Assembly: GCA_910580075.1 (NCBI GenBank)
Contig: CAJTVR010000004.1
Location: forward strand, 1 to 64,000
Reading direction: 5' to 3'
Length of the DNA: 64,000 nucleotides
Source: an uncultured Eubacterium sp.
Lineage (GTDB): Bacteria; Bacillota; Clostridia; Lachnospirales; Lachnospiraceae
In this document: in pieces, positions 42,361 through 51,037 of the stretch
Numbering within the stretch: position 1 is the first letter of the stretch
Layout: every line of letters starts with the position of its first letter
Program-made: the position numbers and the translations under genes
The notes under the pieces: generated by a model
Seen by the model: the letters and a program-made list of their open reading frames with translations, nothing else
Databases searched by the model: none
What the model was told of the DNA's origin: nothing

Positions 42361-42540
42361 ATGAGAAGTTTTAAAGAGTTTTGGAAAGAAGAAGATGGAA
42401 TCGGTGTAGTAGAACTTATATTAATTTTAGTTGTGTTGATAGGACTCGTATTAATTTTTAAAGACAGCCTGCGTGAACTTGTTCAAAATATTTTCGAAAC
42501 CATTACCGAGGGTGCAGCAGATGTGTCTGCTACAGATTAG
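42361..42540 (+). CDS. Flp-type pilin
   Basis: The 59-residue prepilin has a short basic leader (MRSFKEFWKEEDG), a cleavage site at G/I, Glu at +5 of the mature form (IGVVE) and a 20-residue hydrophobic helix (LILILVVLIGLVLIF). This is the major Flp pilus subunit or a close paralogue, processed by the A24 peptidases at 18421 or 45562. GAGAAAGGCGG lies before ATG 42361; an upstream in-frame ATG lacks a site. The next gene begins 5 bp after the stop. Confidence 0.85.
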   Translation: MRSFKEFWKEEDGIGVVELILILVVLIGLVLIFKDSLRELVQNIFETITEGAADVSATD

Positions 42541-42545
42541 CAAAT

Positions 42546-44300
42546 ATGAAAAGCAGGAGAAAGGGCAGTATTACAATTTTTATGAGCCTGATGCTGATGC
42601 TGGCGGCATCACTGCTGTTTACATTATTAGAAGGATCGCGCTATCTAATGCTTGGAATGATGGCAGTCATTAACAGCCAGAGTGTGACAGAATCTATGTT
42701 TGCAGAATACAATGTACCTGCTTATCAGAATTATCACCTGTTAATGATGGATAGCGGTTATGGTACAGAAGAACTGCTGCTGTCAGAGGTTCAGGCACGA
42801 ATGCAGAAACTGGGACAGGAAAATTTAAATCCTGCAATATCTGGATATGGAAAATACAGCAGCTTTCTTCAGATGGATGTGACTGACTGCAGTATCGTTC
42901 AGTATGAACTGGCAACGGACGACAATGCCGGGCCCTTGTTAAAACAGATTGCACAGCTGATGAAAAAAGAAGCGGCAGCTGATCTGGTAAAAAAAGTGAT
43001 AGATGTGAAAGAATCAGACAGACAGGGGAAAGAGGCTGGTAAGTATCTGGATGGAGCGTTAGATACAATCGAGCGGGCAAAAGAGGAAGAAGATGCGAAT
43101 GCTTTTAATAAAACGGAGAATCACATTGGTACAAACGGAACAATAAAGGCAGGAAATAAAAATATTCCGTCCAGGCTTTTTCACATAAAACCAGACAGCC
43201 TGAGACCAGACAGCCTGAGACCAGACAGCCTGAGACCAGACAGCCTGAGACCGGACAGCCTGAGACCGGACAGCCTGAGACCGGACAGCCTGAGACCGGC
43301 TGCCAGGACGATGTTGAATACCAAACTTTCAGGGCCTGATATTGTGTATCTGGAAGGTGATGCCGTATCAGAAAATGACAGCACACTTTTCGAAGAGAAT
43401 TCTGCACAGGAAATAGAAAATCCTATGGAAGAGGTAAAAAATGCAAAAAGTTCTCCATTGCTTTCGCAGATTATATCTGGAAATATTTCTGCAAAACAGA
43501 TAGTAAAAGGGGACACCATTGGACAAAGATCACTGCATATGGGGAATTATGAGCAAAACAGTTCATCCAGTATCATAATAGATAAAATACTGACAATCCA
43601 GTATTTAAAGAAATATACTTCTAATTACAGGCATTCTGTTTCAATGCCCCATGCACTTGAATACGAGCAGGAATTTATCTTGTTTGGAAAATATTCAGAC
43701 AAAGCTAATTTGGAAAAAATGGCATCCAGAATTCTTTTAATACGGGAAGGAATTAATTTTGCGTATCTGCTTACAGATCAGGCAAAATGCGATGAAGCTC
43801 TTGCAATGGCAGCAGTGATCGCCGCTTCAGCAGGCATTCCCGGTGCAGTGAAAGCAATACAAATGGGACTTCTTGCATCCTGGGCATACTCGGAAAGCAT
43901 TGCAGAACTGAGAACTTTGTTTTCAGGAGGAAAAATAGCGGCAGCGAAATCTTCGGACAGCTGGACTGTGAGTCTGGCGCAGGCAGCATCAGTACTGTTT
44001 GACCATTCTGTAAAATCAAGGGAAATAAGCGGCGGCCTGGATTATGAAAATTATCTGGATGCGTTTTTAGTATTAGAAAGTATGGAGAAAATAGGACAAA
44101 GATTTGCAAATGTTCTTGAAAAAAATATCCGCTTATATTCAGGATACGGACAGATCAAATTAGACAGTATGATTACAGCTATGGAAACAGAATGCAGTTA
44201 TCATGCAGGGCAGATGTTTTTAAGTCTTGTAACAGCTGCCAGATTATCAAAGGATGGTTACCAGTATAAGGAAACGTATGCGTTTTCATATGAACCGTAA
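42546..44300 (+). CDS. TadG/TadE-like pilus protein with a DSLRP repeat
   Basis: The 584-residue protein has one N-terminal membrane helix (GSITIFMSLMLMLAASLLFT) and a large extracytoplasmic region. The N-terminal signature ...ITIFMSLMLM... is typical of pseudopilin-like proteins in clostridial Tad loci. A seven-fold PDSLR array lies at residues about 216-250. The C-terminal half has long helices (EALAMAAVIAASAGIPGAVK). It may extend or tether the pilus; the precise role is not known. It follows the pilin gene by 5 bp and precedes a TadE-like gene. Confidence 0.65.
   Translation: MKSRRKGSITIFMSLMLMLAASLLFTLLEGSRYLMLGMMAVINSQSVTESMFAEYNVPAYQNYHLLMMDSGYGTEELLLSEVQARMQKLGQENLNPAISGYGKYSSFLQMDVTDCSIVQYELATDDNAGPLLKQIAQLMKKEAAADLVKKVIDVKESDRQGKEAGKYLDGALDTIERAKEEEDANAFNKTENHIGTNGTIKAGNKNIPSRLFHIKPDSLRPDSLRPDSLRPDSLRPDSLRPDSLRPDSLRPAARTMLNTKLSGPDIVYLEGDAVSENDSTLFEENSAQEIENPMEEVKNAKSSPLLSQIISGNISAKQIVKGDTIGQRSLHMGNYEQNSSSSIIIDKILTIQYLKKYTSNYRHSVSMPHALEYEQEFILFGKYSDKANLEKMASRILLIREGINFAYLLTDQAKCDEALAMAAVIAASAGIPGAVKAIQMGLLASWAYSESIAELRTLFSGGKIAAAKSSDSWTVSLAQAASVLFDHSVKSREISGGLDYENYLDAFLVLESMEKIGQRFANVLEKNIRLYSGYGQIKLDSMITAMETECSYHAGQMFLSLVTAARLSKDGYQYKETYAFSYEP
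43191..43295 (+). repeat. 15-bp in-frame tandem repeat, 7 units
   Basis: Seven exact-length units: four ccagacagcctgaga, then three ccggacagcctgaga. They encode PDSLR. The ordered block of variants indicates recent slippage-type expansion. Confidence 0.95.
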
Positions 44301-44327
44301 TAACATAGGAAAGGCAGGTGCATCGGG

Positions 44328-45416
44328 TTGTCCCTCAGAGAAAACAGTGAAACAAATATTCTCTCTATCAGGCGTGAAAATATCAGGGTTATGGATATCA
44401 GACATAAGAATATAGAAGATACAGATATCGGTCATGAGGATATTAAAGATACGGATATCAGGCATGAAAATGATAAAACACAGAAAAGAAAAAAAGCTGT
44501 TTTTCGGATTTCATACGGAGGGATGACCCGATGCACCTGCCAAAAGGCCGTGCTGACGGTGGAAGCAGCAGCGGTATTGCCATTCTTTGTTTGTTTTATG
44601 GTATTTATACTATATTTTTTTCGTATTCTTCAGGTTCATGCAGGAGTTGCGCAGGCACTGCAGTATGCGGGAAGGAGAACAGCAGCCGAATGCAGTATAG
44701 AAACTGTGCAGGAAGATGATAAAGAGAAAAAAATTGATTTTACAGCTTTGGATACAAATTCCGGGGAAAATGTGGATCTGGATTCCAGGTATGAAAAAAC
44801 AACAGGTTTCTTGCAGGATCAAGATGAAAGCAGTTCTGGAATAAGCCTTACAAAGATGCTGAAAGCAAAACTGTATTTTACAAAGCAGCTTAAGAGACAG
44901 AATTGTCCTTTACAGTATATTAGTCATGGTATTGCGGGAATCAGTCTGATGCAGTCAGATTTTTCTGGAAATTATGTAGAACTAAAAGCTGTATACAGGA
45001 TGAGGTTTCCGGTAGCGATGCTTGGGAATATTCAATTCCAGATTGTACAGGAAGCAAAGTGCAGAAAGTGGACAGGATATCAGACCGGACAGGATGAAAA
45101 AGAAGATGACGGATGGCTGTATTATACAGAGCATGGTACAGTCTATCATGCCAGCAGGGGCTGTACGTATCTGGATTTATCTATTCGGGGAGTCACTTAT
45201 GCACAGGCAGCAGCCGCGAGGAATAAAAGCGGCGGTAAATACCATAAATGTGAAAGGTGCGGTAATGCTGGTACGGGACATGGAATGGTATATATTACAA
45301 ATTATGGAGACCGTTATCATAGCAGCCTGACCTGCAGCGGGATTAAAAGAAGTGTTTATATGATTCGTAAATCAGAAGCTTTGGATAAAAAAATGTGCAG
45401 TAAATGCGGGAAATAA
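44328..45416 (+). CDS. TadE-like pseudopilin fused to two His/Cys metal-binding-like repeats
   Basis: The 362-residue protein has a repeat-containing cytoplasmic N-terminus (three DIRHEN/DTDI-type decapeptides) and a basic KRKK patch. A TadE signature helix follows (KAVLTVEAAAVLPFFVCFMV), then an extracytoplasmic region. The C-terminus carries two modules of the form YHxxxxCxxL...KCxxCG: VYHASRGCTYLDLS with KCERCG, and YHSSLTCSGIKRS with MCSKCG. They are likely small metal-binding domains. TTG 44328 follows AGGAAAGGCAGG. The fusion suggests a pseudopilin with a zinc-binding head. Confidence 0.7.
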   Translation: MSLRENSETNILSIRRENIRVMDIRHKNIEDTDIGHEDIKDTDIRHENDKTQKRKKAVFRISYGGMTRCTCQKAVLTVEAAAVLPFFVCFMVFILYFFRILQVHAGVAQALQYAGRRTAAECSIETVQEDDKEKKIDFTALDTNSGENVDLDSRYEKTTGFLQDQDESSSGISLTKMLKAKLYFTKQLKRQNCPLQYISHGIAGISLMQSDFSGNYVELKAVYRMRFPVAMLGNIQFQIVQEAKCRKWTGYQTGQDEKEDDGWLYYTEHGTVYHASRGCTYLDLSIRGVTYAQAAAARNKSGGKYHKCERCGNAGTGHGMVYITNYGDRYHSSLTCSGIKRSVYMIRKSEALDKKMCSKCGK

Positions 45417-45476
45417 ACAGGACATTAAGTTTTAGCAGTTCTGGATAAGAATGCAGAGCAAATGCGGGAAACAAAT

Positions 45477-45560
45477 ATTAGATAAAGTTTTATAGATTTA
45501 GATAGTTATGGGGGAATTATTAGATAAAGTTTTATAGATTTAGATAGTTATGGGGGAATT
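45477..45560 (+). repeat. Exact 42-bp tandem duplication carrying a ribosome site
   Basis: Two identical 42-bp units (45477-45518 and 45519-45560), each ending TTATGGGGGAATT, precede ATG 45562. Before them, 45421-45476 holds a partial copy of the 3' end of the previous gene (AATGCGGGAAA). Confidence 0.95.
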
Positions 45561-45561
45561 T

Positions 45562-45990
45562 ATGGTACAGAAGTTATCGGTACTTGTACTGCTTGCAGTC
45601 TGCAGTATGGAAGATTTAAAAACAAAGCGGATTCATACAGTATGGCTGAAAGTTTTTGCTGCAGAAGGGCTGGCTGGTACAATATTATTATGGCAGAGGC
45701 CTGTATATGAACTTATCTTAGCAATGACGCCCGGAATGTTTTTTCTGCTGCTTGCATTTGCAGCCCATGGAGGTATAGGAGAAGGAGACGGACTGGTGCT
45801 GATTATTATGGGATTTTTTTTAAAGCCATCGTTAATACTGGGTATGCTTGTACTGGCGGTTTTTCTTTCAGCTGGATATGCGTTGTTTCTGTTTATAGCA
45901 CAGAAGAAGAATAGAAAATATGAAATTCCATTTATACCGTTTTTGCTTGCAGCTTATGTGGGAGAAATCGCAGCAGTAAAATATTTTTAA
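45562..45990 (+). CDS. Second prepilin peptidase-like protein (A24 family)
   Basis: The 142-residue membrane protein has the two aspartate sites of A24 peptidases: CSMEDLKTKRIHTVW and GGIGEGDGLVLIIMG (GxGD). Four to five hydrophobic segments are visible. It would process prepilin or TadE-like pseudopilins. Two such genes in one locus suggest different substrates. ATG 45562 is preferred to 45550 because GGGGGAA then lies 5 bp upstream. A small TadE-like gene follows closely. Confidence 0.78.
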   Translation: MVQKLSVLVLLAVCSMEDLKTKRIHTVWLKVFAAEGLAGTILLWQRPVYELILAMTPGMFFLLLAFAAHGGIGEGDGLVLIIMGFFLKPSLILGMLVLAVFLSAGYALFLFIAQKKNRKYEIPFIPFLLAAYVGEIAAVKYF

Positions 45991-46003
45991 GGAGTCATTG
46001 TAC

Positions 46004-46231
46004 ATGGAATTTTATGTCAGAAAGAAAAAAAGGCAGTTAAAAGCAGTACTCACAGTAGAAGCAGCAGTGATTGTACCTGTTATATTATTTACAATTACAG
46101 GAGGAATTAATATAGGCTATCAAATGTTTAGCGAAGCAAAAACGTCTGCTGAAATACACGAAGAACTGGATAATCTGGATCCGGTAGAAATTGTAAGAAA
46201 AAATACATTGATACAGGATATAAGAAAATAG
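46004..46231 (+). CDS. Small TadE-like pseudopilin
   Basis: The 75-residue protein has a basic leader (RKKKRQLKAVL), the TadE hydrophobic signature (TVEAAVIVPVILFTITGG) and a short tail. It resembles the N-terminal part of the 44328 protein without its metal-binding end. AAGGAG precedes ATG 46004 by 9 bp. Confidence 0.75.
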   Translation: MEFYVRKKKRQLKAVLTVEAAVIVPVILFTITGGINIGYQMFSEAKTSAEIHEELDNLDPVEIVRKNTLIQDIRK

Positions 46232-46269
46232 ACAGTTTAGACAGTTATATTAAAAATATGTAGTTATTT

Positions 46270-46328
46270 AAGTTAGGAAAGGAAATTTCAGAAAGCTATT
46301 GAAGTTAGGAAAGAAAATTTCAGAAAGG
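46270..46328 (+). repeat. 32-bp tandem duplication before the FHA gene
   Basis: AAGTTAGGAAAGGAAATTTC begins at 46270 and its near copy at 46302. The second copy supplies the AGAAAGGGGAG ribosome site. Confidence 0.9.
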
Positions 46329-48287
46329 GGAGTGACAAATCTGAAAACAGAATACAGCCGCAAAATTAACAAAAGCAGTTTCCTATTAACGCCTGAAAAA
46401 GACTGCGAGGAAGAAAAAGACAGTATAGAAATGTTTCGGTATCATCAAATACCTTATTTTTTGAACATGCAGGAACAGAAAAAAGATGCAGAACGGCAGT
46501 TTTGTTATGATATAACAGGCAAACGTTCTCTGGTACATCTTCTGGAATATAAAATACTGGATTATCAGCTGTTTCAAAAAATAATTACTTCATTTGATCA
46601 GGCATGCATTCAGGCAGAAAATTATATGCTGACAGAAAATGACATACTGTTAAAACCGGAATTTGTATTTGCAGAAAGTGATTCCGGACATATTGTTTAC
46701 TGTTATCTGCCAGGAAATCACGAAGATATCTGCAGGCAGTTTCAGGAATTTATGGAATATCTTCTAAAGTTTTTGGAACATAAAGATGAACGGGCGGTAC
46801 AGCTTGCATATGGCATTTATCAAAAAGTTATAGATGAACACGCATCACTGCATAATGTACTGACCAATATAGATAAACTGATGGCTCAGGGTCCGTATTC
46901 TCGTTTGAATATACAGGAATCAAAGCAGAAAGCAGAAAAAATGATACAGGGAAGCGTACAGGCATATTCTGGTCTGAACATACAGAAATCAGAACAGAAA
47001 GCGGAGAAAATGGTGCAGGAAAGCGCACAGGTGTATTCTCATCTGAATATACAGGAATCAGAGCAGAAAGCAGAGAAAATGATACAGGGAAGCGTACAGG
47101 CATATTCCGGTCTGAACGTACAGGAATCGGTACGAACTCCAGAAAGTTCGAACATACAGGAATCGGTACGAACTTCAGAAAAGATGATGCAGGAAAACGG
47201 GCAGACGTATTCTAATGAAGGTATGACGGAGGAGAGAAGAAGTGTAAGCCGGAAAAAATCGAAACTTCAGTATGCTGAACAGAATATCAGAGATATCAAA
47301 CAAATGTATACAAAACAGAACATAGAATTGAGTGTGAAATTAGATACAGTGCAAAATGTCCCAAATGCCGGCCAGATGCAGTTATGTACTCAGCAGAATG
47401 AGTCTGAAGAGAAACTTTATCAAAAAACAAACTATGGTGAGATACCATATTATAAAAGAGAATATAGGGAAGAAGCAGATCAGAGAAATGATGGTGAGAT
47501 TCTGTATCAGAAACAGGAATGTGAAAAAAGTGTGCATGAGTCAGGGCGGTATTATGTAAGACGATATCATAACGGTCAGAAGCAGCCTGAACTGTATCAG
47601 CCTGGTCAGTATCAGTACCAGTCAGAACAGCATAAGAACAGACTGGACCAGCCAGAGCAGTGTGAAAACGGCCAGCATTGTTTAGATCAGTATGAAAAAA
47701 GCCGCCAGCCGCCGCAACAGTATGCAGGCGTCCAGCCAGAGCGTATACATTCAGAAGACAGCAGGTACGAAGCAGGCCAGCTAGAAAGCAGACAGCGCCA
47801 GACTGACACTCAGGTAAAGAAAAAAGAATCGTTGCGAAAAAGAGCGTCTGAAAAGTTAAAAAATATGCTGTTGAAAAATATTTATACTGACAGGGCAAGG
47901 TATAAGGAAGAAGAAACGGTTTTTGAAGCTGATACAGAGGAAGAAATGGAGATTCAAAACCCGACAGTCTGCCTTATGCCTGAAAATGAAAATCTCCAAA
48001 AACAGTTTGTTTATCAGGGATCAGACCGTACAAGAGATTTTTACTGTATCGGGCAAAAAATGATTCTTGGCAGTGATAAAGAAGAAAGTGATATTTATAT
48101 TCCAATACCGATGGTCAGCAGAGTACATGCCAGAATTGAGGTCGATGAACTGGGTACGTTTTTGGAAGATATGAATTCCACGAATGGTACGCATGTGAAC
48201 GGAGAATTACTGCAGTATCATGAGAGGCGTATGCTTCAGAAGGGAGATATCATAAGTCTGGCGGGAGAAAGTTACAGTTTTCATTGA
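46299..48287 (+). CDS. DUF6382-FHA domain protein of the Tad locus
   Basis: The protein is up to 662 residues long. The N-terminal 190 residues resemble DUF6382 (KTEYSRKINKSSFLLTPEKD, SFDQACIQAENYMLTENDIL). The middle is Gln/Glu-rich with three 24-residue repeats (LNIQESEQKAEKMIQGSVQA). The last 80 residues are an FHA domain (MILGSDKEESDIYI, SRVHARIE, NSTNGTHVNG), which binds phosphothreonine peptides. Such proteins accompany clostridial Tad loci and may link pilus assembly to Ser/Thr kinase signals. The start is uncertain. TTG 46299 is listed, but AAAGGGGAG at 46325-46333 points to a non-AUG start near CTG 46341, where similarity begins. Confidence 0.75.
   Translation: MKLGKKISERGVTNLKTEYSRKINKSSFLLTPEKDCEEEKDSIEMFRYHQIPYFLNMQEQKKDAERQFCYDITGKRSLVHLLEYKILDYQLFQKIITSFDQACIQAENYMLTENDILLKPEFVFAESDSGHIVYCYLPGNHEDICRQFQEFMEYLLKFLEHKDERAVQLAYGIYQKVIDEHASLHNVLTNIDKLMAQGPYSRLNIQESKQKAEKMIQGSVQAYSGLNIQKSEQKAEKMVQESAQVYSHLNIQESEQKAEKMIQGSVQAYSGLNVQESVRTPESSNIQESVRTSEKMMQENGQTYSNEGMTEERRSVSRKKSKLQYAEQNIRDIKQMYTKQNIELSVKLDTVQNVPNAGQMQLCTQQNESEEKLYQKTNYGEIPYYKREYREEADQRNDGEILYQKQECEKSVHESGRYYVRRYHNGQKQPELYQPGQYQYQSEQHKNRLDQPEQCENGQHCLDQYEKSRQPPQQYAGVQPERIHSEDSRYEAGQLESRQRQTDTQVKKKESLRKRASEKLKNMLLKNIYTDRARYKEEETVFEADTEEEMEIQNPTVCLMPENENLQKQFVYQGSDRTRDFYCIGQKMILGSDKEESDIYIPIPMVSRVHARIEVDELGTFLEDMNSTNGTHVNGELLQYHERRMLQKGDIISLAGESYSFH
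46908..47126 (+). repeat. In-frame 72-bp tandem repeat, about 3 units
   Basis: Three 24-residue units of the form (L)NIQESEQKAEKMIQGSVQAYSG lie inside the FHA protein linker. A shorter related pair (NIQESVRT) follows. Confidence 0.85.
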
Positions 48288-48400
48288 AAGAGAACGCAGT
48301 ATATAACAACAGTCTTATAGGGGAAATCAGCGGTTATCATTGAAAGAGAACGCAGCAAATAACAACAGTCCCTGTAAGAGAAAGCAGCAGTTTTCATTGA
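48263..48400 (+). repeat. Three tandem copies of the FHA gene 3' end
   Basis: GGAGAAAGTTACAGTTTTCA with the stop codon is followed by two diverged copies (from 48321 and 48378), each again ending CATTGA. AAGAGAACGCAG and AACAACAGTC are shared between copies one and two. The remainder up to 48477 shows no gene. Confidence 0.85.
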
Positions 48401-48477
48401 CAGTATATGCAGCTTATGTTATGTTCATGTAACAGTTTGCAGGTAATTAATCTAAATATGAAGGGCTGTGAGATATT

Positions 48478-49101
48478 TTGGAATATACACAAGAGAATCA
48501 GATGAATGTTCAGACGGAACAGGCAAAGCGGCCTGTGATTACGATCGTACTGGTAATTATAAATGCAGCAGTCTGGTGTATCATGGAGTTTTTTGGGGAT
48601 ACTCAGGATGGAGCATTTATTGCAAAATATGGGGGAATGTATCTGGAAATAATCGATACAGGTGAGTGGTACAGGCTGTTTATATCCATGTTTTTGCATT
48701 TTGGAGCAGAACATCTAGCGAACAATATGATACTGCTGGCTGCGGCGGGCAGTAAATTAGAGAATGCAGCTGGATCTTTCCAGTATCTGGTTATTTATCT
48801 GGGCGCAGGACTTTTGGGAAATGTATTGTCTTTATACCATATGTTTCAGACAGGTGATTATGCAGTCAGTGCGGGAGCTTCCGGCGCAGTATTTGGAATT
48901 ATTGGCGCTCTGGTCTGGACAGCTGTACGCAATAAAGGAAGTATTGAGGGACTTTCTGTAAAAGGACTTTTGCTCATGATAGCTTTGTGCATGTATTATG
49001 GGATTACAACGGCAGGCGTGAATAACTGGGCGCACGCAGGCGGTGCGGCTGGCGGATTTTTCCTGTGTGTACTTTTATACAGAAAACGACAGAATGCTTG
49101 A
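48478..49101 (+). CDS. Rhomboid-family intramembrane serine protease
   Basis: The 207-residue protein has six hydrophobic segments and the rhomboid catalytic pair: Ser in SAGASGAVFGIIGALV and His in NNWAHAGGAAGGF. It also has the family EWYRLFISMFLHFGAEHLANN segment. Rhomboids cut within membrane helices; at the end of a Tad locus a pseudopilin or anchor protein is a plausible substrate. TTG 48478 is the only start that keeps the N-terminal region, with a weak AAGGGCTGTGAG upstream. Confidence 0.9.
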   Translation: MEYTQENQMNVQTEQAKRPVITIVLVIINAAVWCIMEFFGDTQDGAFIAKYGGMYLEIIDTGEWYRLFISMFLHFGAEHLANNMILLAAAGSKLENAAGSFQYLVIYLGAGLLGNVLSLYHMFQTGDYAVSAGASGAVFGIIGALVWTAVRNKGSIEGLSVKGLLLMIALCMYYGITTAGVNNWAHAGGAAGGFFLCVLLYRKRQNA

Positions 49102-49186
49102 AATTATTTGTAAAAGCCGATATACTATGTGATAGGTATTTGTGAAAAACTTAATAGTTTAGAAGCATACAAATGAGAGGTAGAAT

Positions 49187-50188
49187 ATGAAAGTAAATAT
49201 TTATTATGGCGGCAGAGGGGTTTTGGATGATCCTACTTTGTACGTAATTAATAAAATGCAGCAGGTGCTTGTAGAATTACGTGTAACCGTAGAACGTTAT
49301 AATATCTATGAACAAAAAAACAGTATTGCAACACTTCCGCAGACTATAAAAGAAGCGGATGGAATTATTCTGGCAACTACAGTGGAATGGCTAGGAATAG
49401 GCGGTTATATGCAGCAGTTTTTAGATGCGTGCTGGCTGTATGGAGATAAAGAAAAGTTCAGTCAGATTTATATGCAGCCGGTTGTAATGTCGACTGCCTA
49501 TGGTGAACGCGAAGGAGAACTGACGCTTGCAAATGCATGGGAAATGTTAGGCGGCCTGCCGTGCAGCGGATTGTGCGGTTATGTGGCAGATTTACTGACT
49601 TTTGAAATGAATCAGGATTATTCAGTGATTATTGAAAAAAAGGCTGAAAATTTATATCGTACAATTTCACAAAAAATGAAAAGTCTTCCGAACAGCAATC
49701 AGGCAGTTACAAAAACAGTGCTTCGGACACAGGATCTGGGACTTACTCCGCAGGAGAGCGAGCAGCTGTCTAAATATGTATCAGATGACAGTTACGTTAA
49801 AAAACAAAAAGAGGATATTGAAGAGCTGGCAAATAAATTTAAAGGATTGCTGGATAAAGATAAGACTGAGGACGAAGATGAAACGCCAATGTATATTGCA
49901 GACTTTGAAACTCATTTTAAACCGCAGAAAGATTTTAAGGCTAAATATCTGTTTATTATTGAAGGAAGGAAAAAGCCTTTAACAATAGAAGTAGCACAGG
50001 AAGAACTTGTGTGCAGTTATGGTAAGCAGGATGGGATAGATGTGTATGCAAAAATGACAACGGATGTATTAGAACGGATTATTGCTGGAAAAATGACATT
50101 CCAAAGGGCATTTATGACAGGTGAATTAACGGCTAAGGGGAATTTTAAGACGCTTCGCATGCTGGATGATTTGTTTAATTTTGTGTAA
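49187..50188 (+). CDS. Flavodoxin-like reductase fused to an SCP2-type domain
   Basis: The 333-residue protein has an N-terminal NAD(P)H-dependent FMN reductase/flavodoxin-like fold: KVNIYYGGRGVLDDPTLYVI, EADGIILATTVEWLGIGGYM, PVVMSTAYGEREGE. A helical linker follows, then a C-terminal SCP2-like sterol-carrier domain (LTIEVAQEELVCSYGKQDGI, MTTDVLERIIAGKMTFQRAF). The combination suggests a flavin-dependent enzyme acting on a hydrophobic substrate; the substrate is unknown. AGAGGTAGA precedes the ATG. A hairpin terminator follows the stop. Confidence 0.72.
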   Translation: MKVNIYYGGRGVLDDPTLYVINKMQQVLVELRVTVERYNIYEQKNSIATLPQTIKEADGIILATTVEWLGIGGYMQQFLDACWLYGDKEKFSQIYMQPVVMSTAYGEREGELTLANAWEMLGGLPCSGLCGYVADLLTFEMNQDYSVIIEKKAENLYRTISQKMKSLPNSNQAVTKTVLRTQDLGLTPQESEQLSKYVSDDSYVKKQKEDIEELANKFKGLLDKDKTEDEDETPMYIADFETHFKPQKDFKAKYLFIIEGRKKPLTIEVAQEELVCSYGKQDGIDVYAKMTTDVLERIIAGKMTFQRAFMTGELTAKGNFKTLRMLDDLFNFV

Positions 50189-50190
50189 TG

Positions 50191-50235
50191 AAGCAATGAA
50201 TCTGGCAAGCTGCCAGAAAGTTTCATGCTTTTTGG
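50191..50235. terminator. Terminator between convergent genes
   Basis: AAGCAATGAA pairs with TTTCATGCTT, with an inner TCTGGCA/TGCCAGA stem, followed by TTT. It separates 49187-50188 from the minus-strand kinase gene. Confidence 0.6.
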
Positions 50236-50299
50236 CAGCAGAAGAATGGAACATTCAGTACAGTTTCTACAGATTCTGACTGAATGCTGTAAAATGGAT

Positions 50300-50929
50300 T
50301 TAACTGACAGGAAGTGAAATGGTAAAGGTGCATCCTTTTCCTGGATGATTTTCCAGTTTTAATGTTCCGCCATGGCCTTCAATAATCTGCTTAGTAATAG
50401 CCAGGCCGAGTCCTGTACCCTGGTCTTTGGTAGTAGTGAACATTTGAAATACTTTGTCTTCAAGATCTGCAGGAATACCTCCGCCGCAGTCGGATACACA
50501 GATTGTTACAAATGAACTGTTTAAATGTGTCGCTATTGTGATATTTTGAGAGCCAGTTTCAGCGGAGTTTTTCAGAAGGTTTAAGACTGCCTGTTTTAGT
50601 TTGATATGATCGGCATTTATAACAGGAAGATGACTGTATAAGTTTAAATTCCATTGCTGGTCAGGATAGGTATCTTTCATCTGTTTGCATATTTCTTTAA
50701 GCAGAAGGTTTAAATCCAGTGCTTCTTTCTGAAGATGACCGGCAGCGCTTGCCTGAGATATTTCAAGAACCATGTTTTTCAGATAAGTTATTTCATGCCT
50801 GATATTATTCCAATAAGGTTCTGACTGTAGCTTCGGGCATTTGCTGTTTAGCAGCTGTACAGAACTGTTTATCAGAGTTATGGTGTTTTTAATTTCATGA
50901 AAAATTTGCTGATAATCCTGTGAATTCAT
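50300..50929 (-). CDS. Soluble sensor histidine kinase (no input domain)
   Basis: The 209-residue protein has only the transmitter part of a histidine kinase. Visible are an H box with the phosphorylatable His in IFHEIKNTITLINSS, an N box LKQAVLNLLKNSAETGS, a G1 box VSDCGGGIPADLED, an F box MFTTTKDQGTGLGLAITKQI and a G2 box HPGKGCTFTISLP. It has no membrane or sensing domain. No response regulator is nearby, so it is an orphan. The size and H-box style resemble Spo0B/KinB-like or NtrB-like sporulation kinases, but this is only a suggestion. Confidence 0.88.
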   Translation of the reverse strand: MNSQDYQQIFHEIKNTITLINSSVQLLNSKCPKLQSEPYWNNIRHEITYLKNMVLEISQASAAGHLQKEALDLNLLLKEICKQMKDTYPDQQWNLNLYSHLPVINADHIKLKQAVLNLLKNSAETGSQNITIATHLNSSFVTICVSDCGGGIPADLEDKVFQMFTTTKDQGTGLGLAITKQIIEGHGGTLKLENHPGKGCTFTISLPVS

Positions 50930-51037
50930 AATAATCCCCCTTTATCAATGTAGTTTTGATAAATTTTAGCATTTTTTGTATTTAGATACAATAAAAAAAA
51001 TAAATTTTATAACTAAAATATTAAGAGGAGAAGAAAA

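Noticed and set aside
43105..43519. Minus-strand frames rich in SGLRL or SGCLV repeats
   Set aside because: They are antisense readings of the 15-bp DSLRP array.
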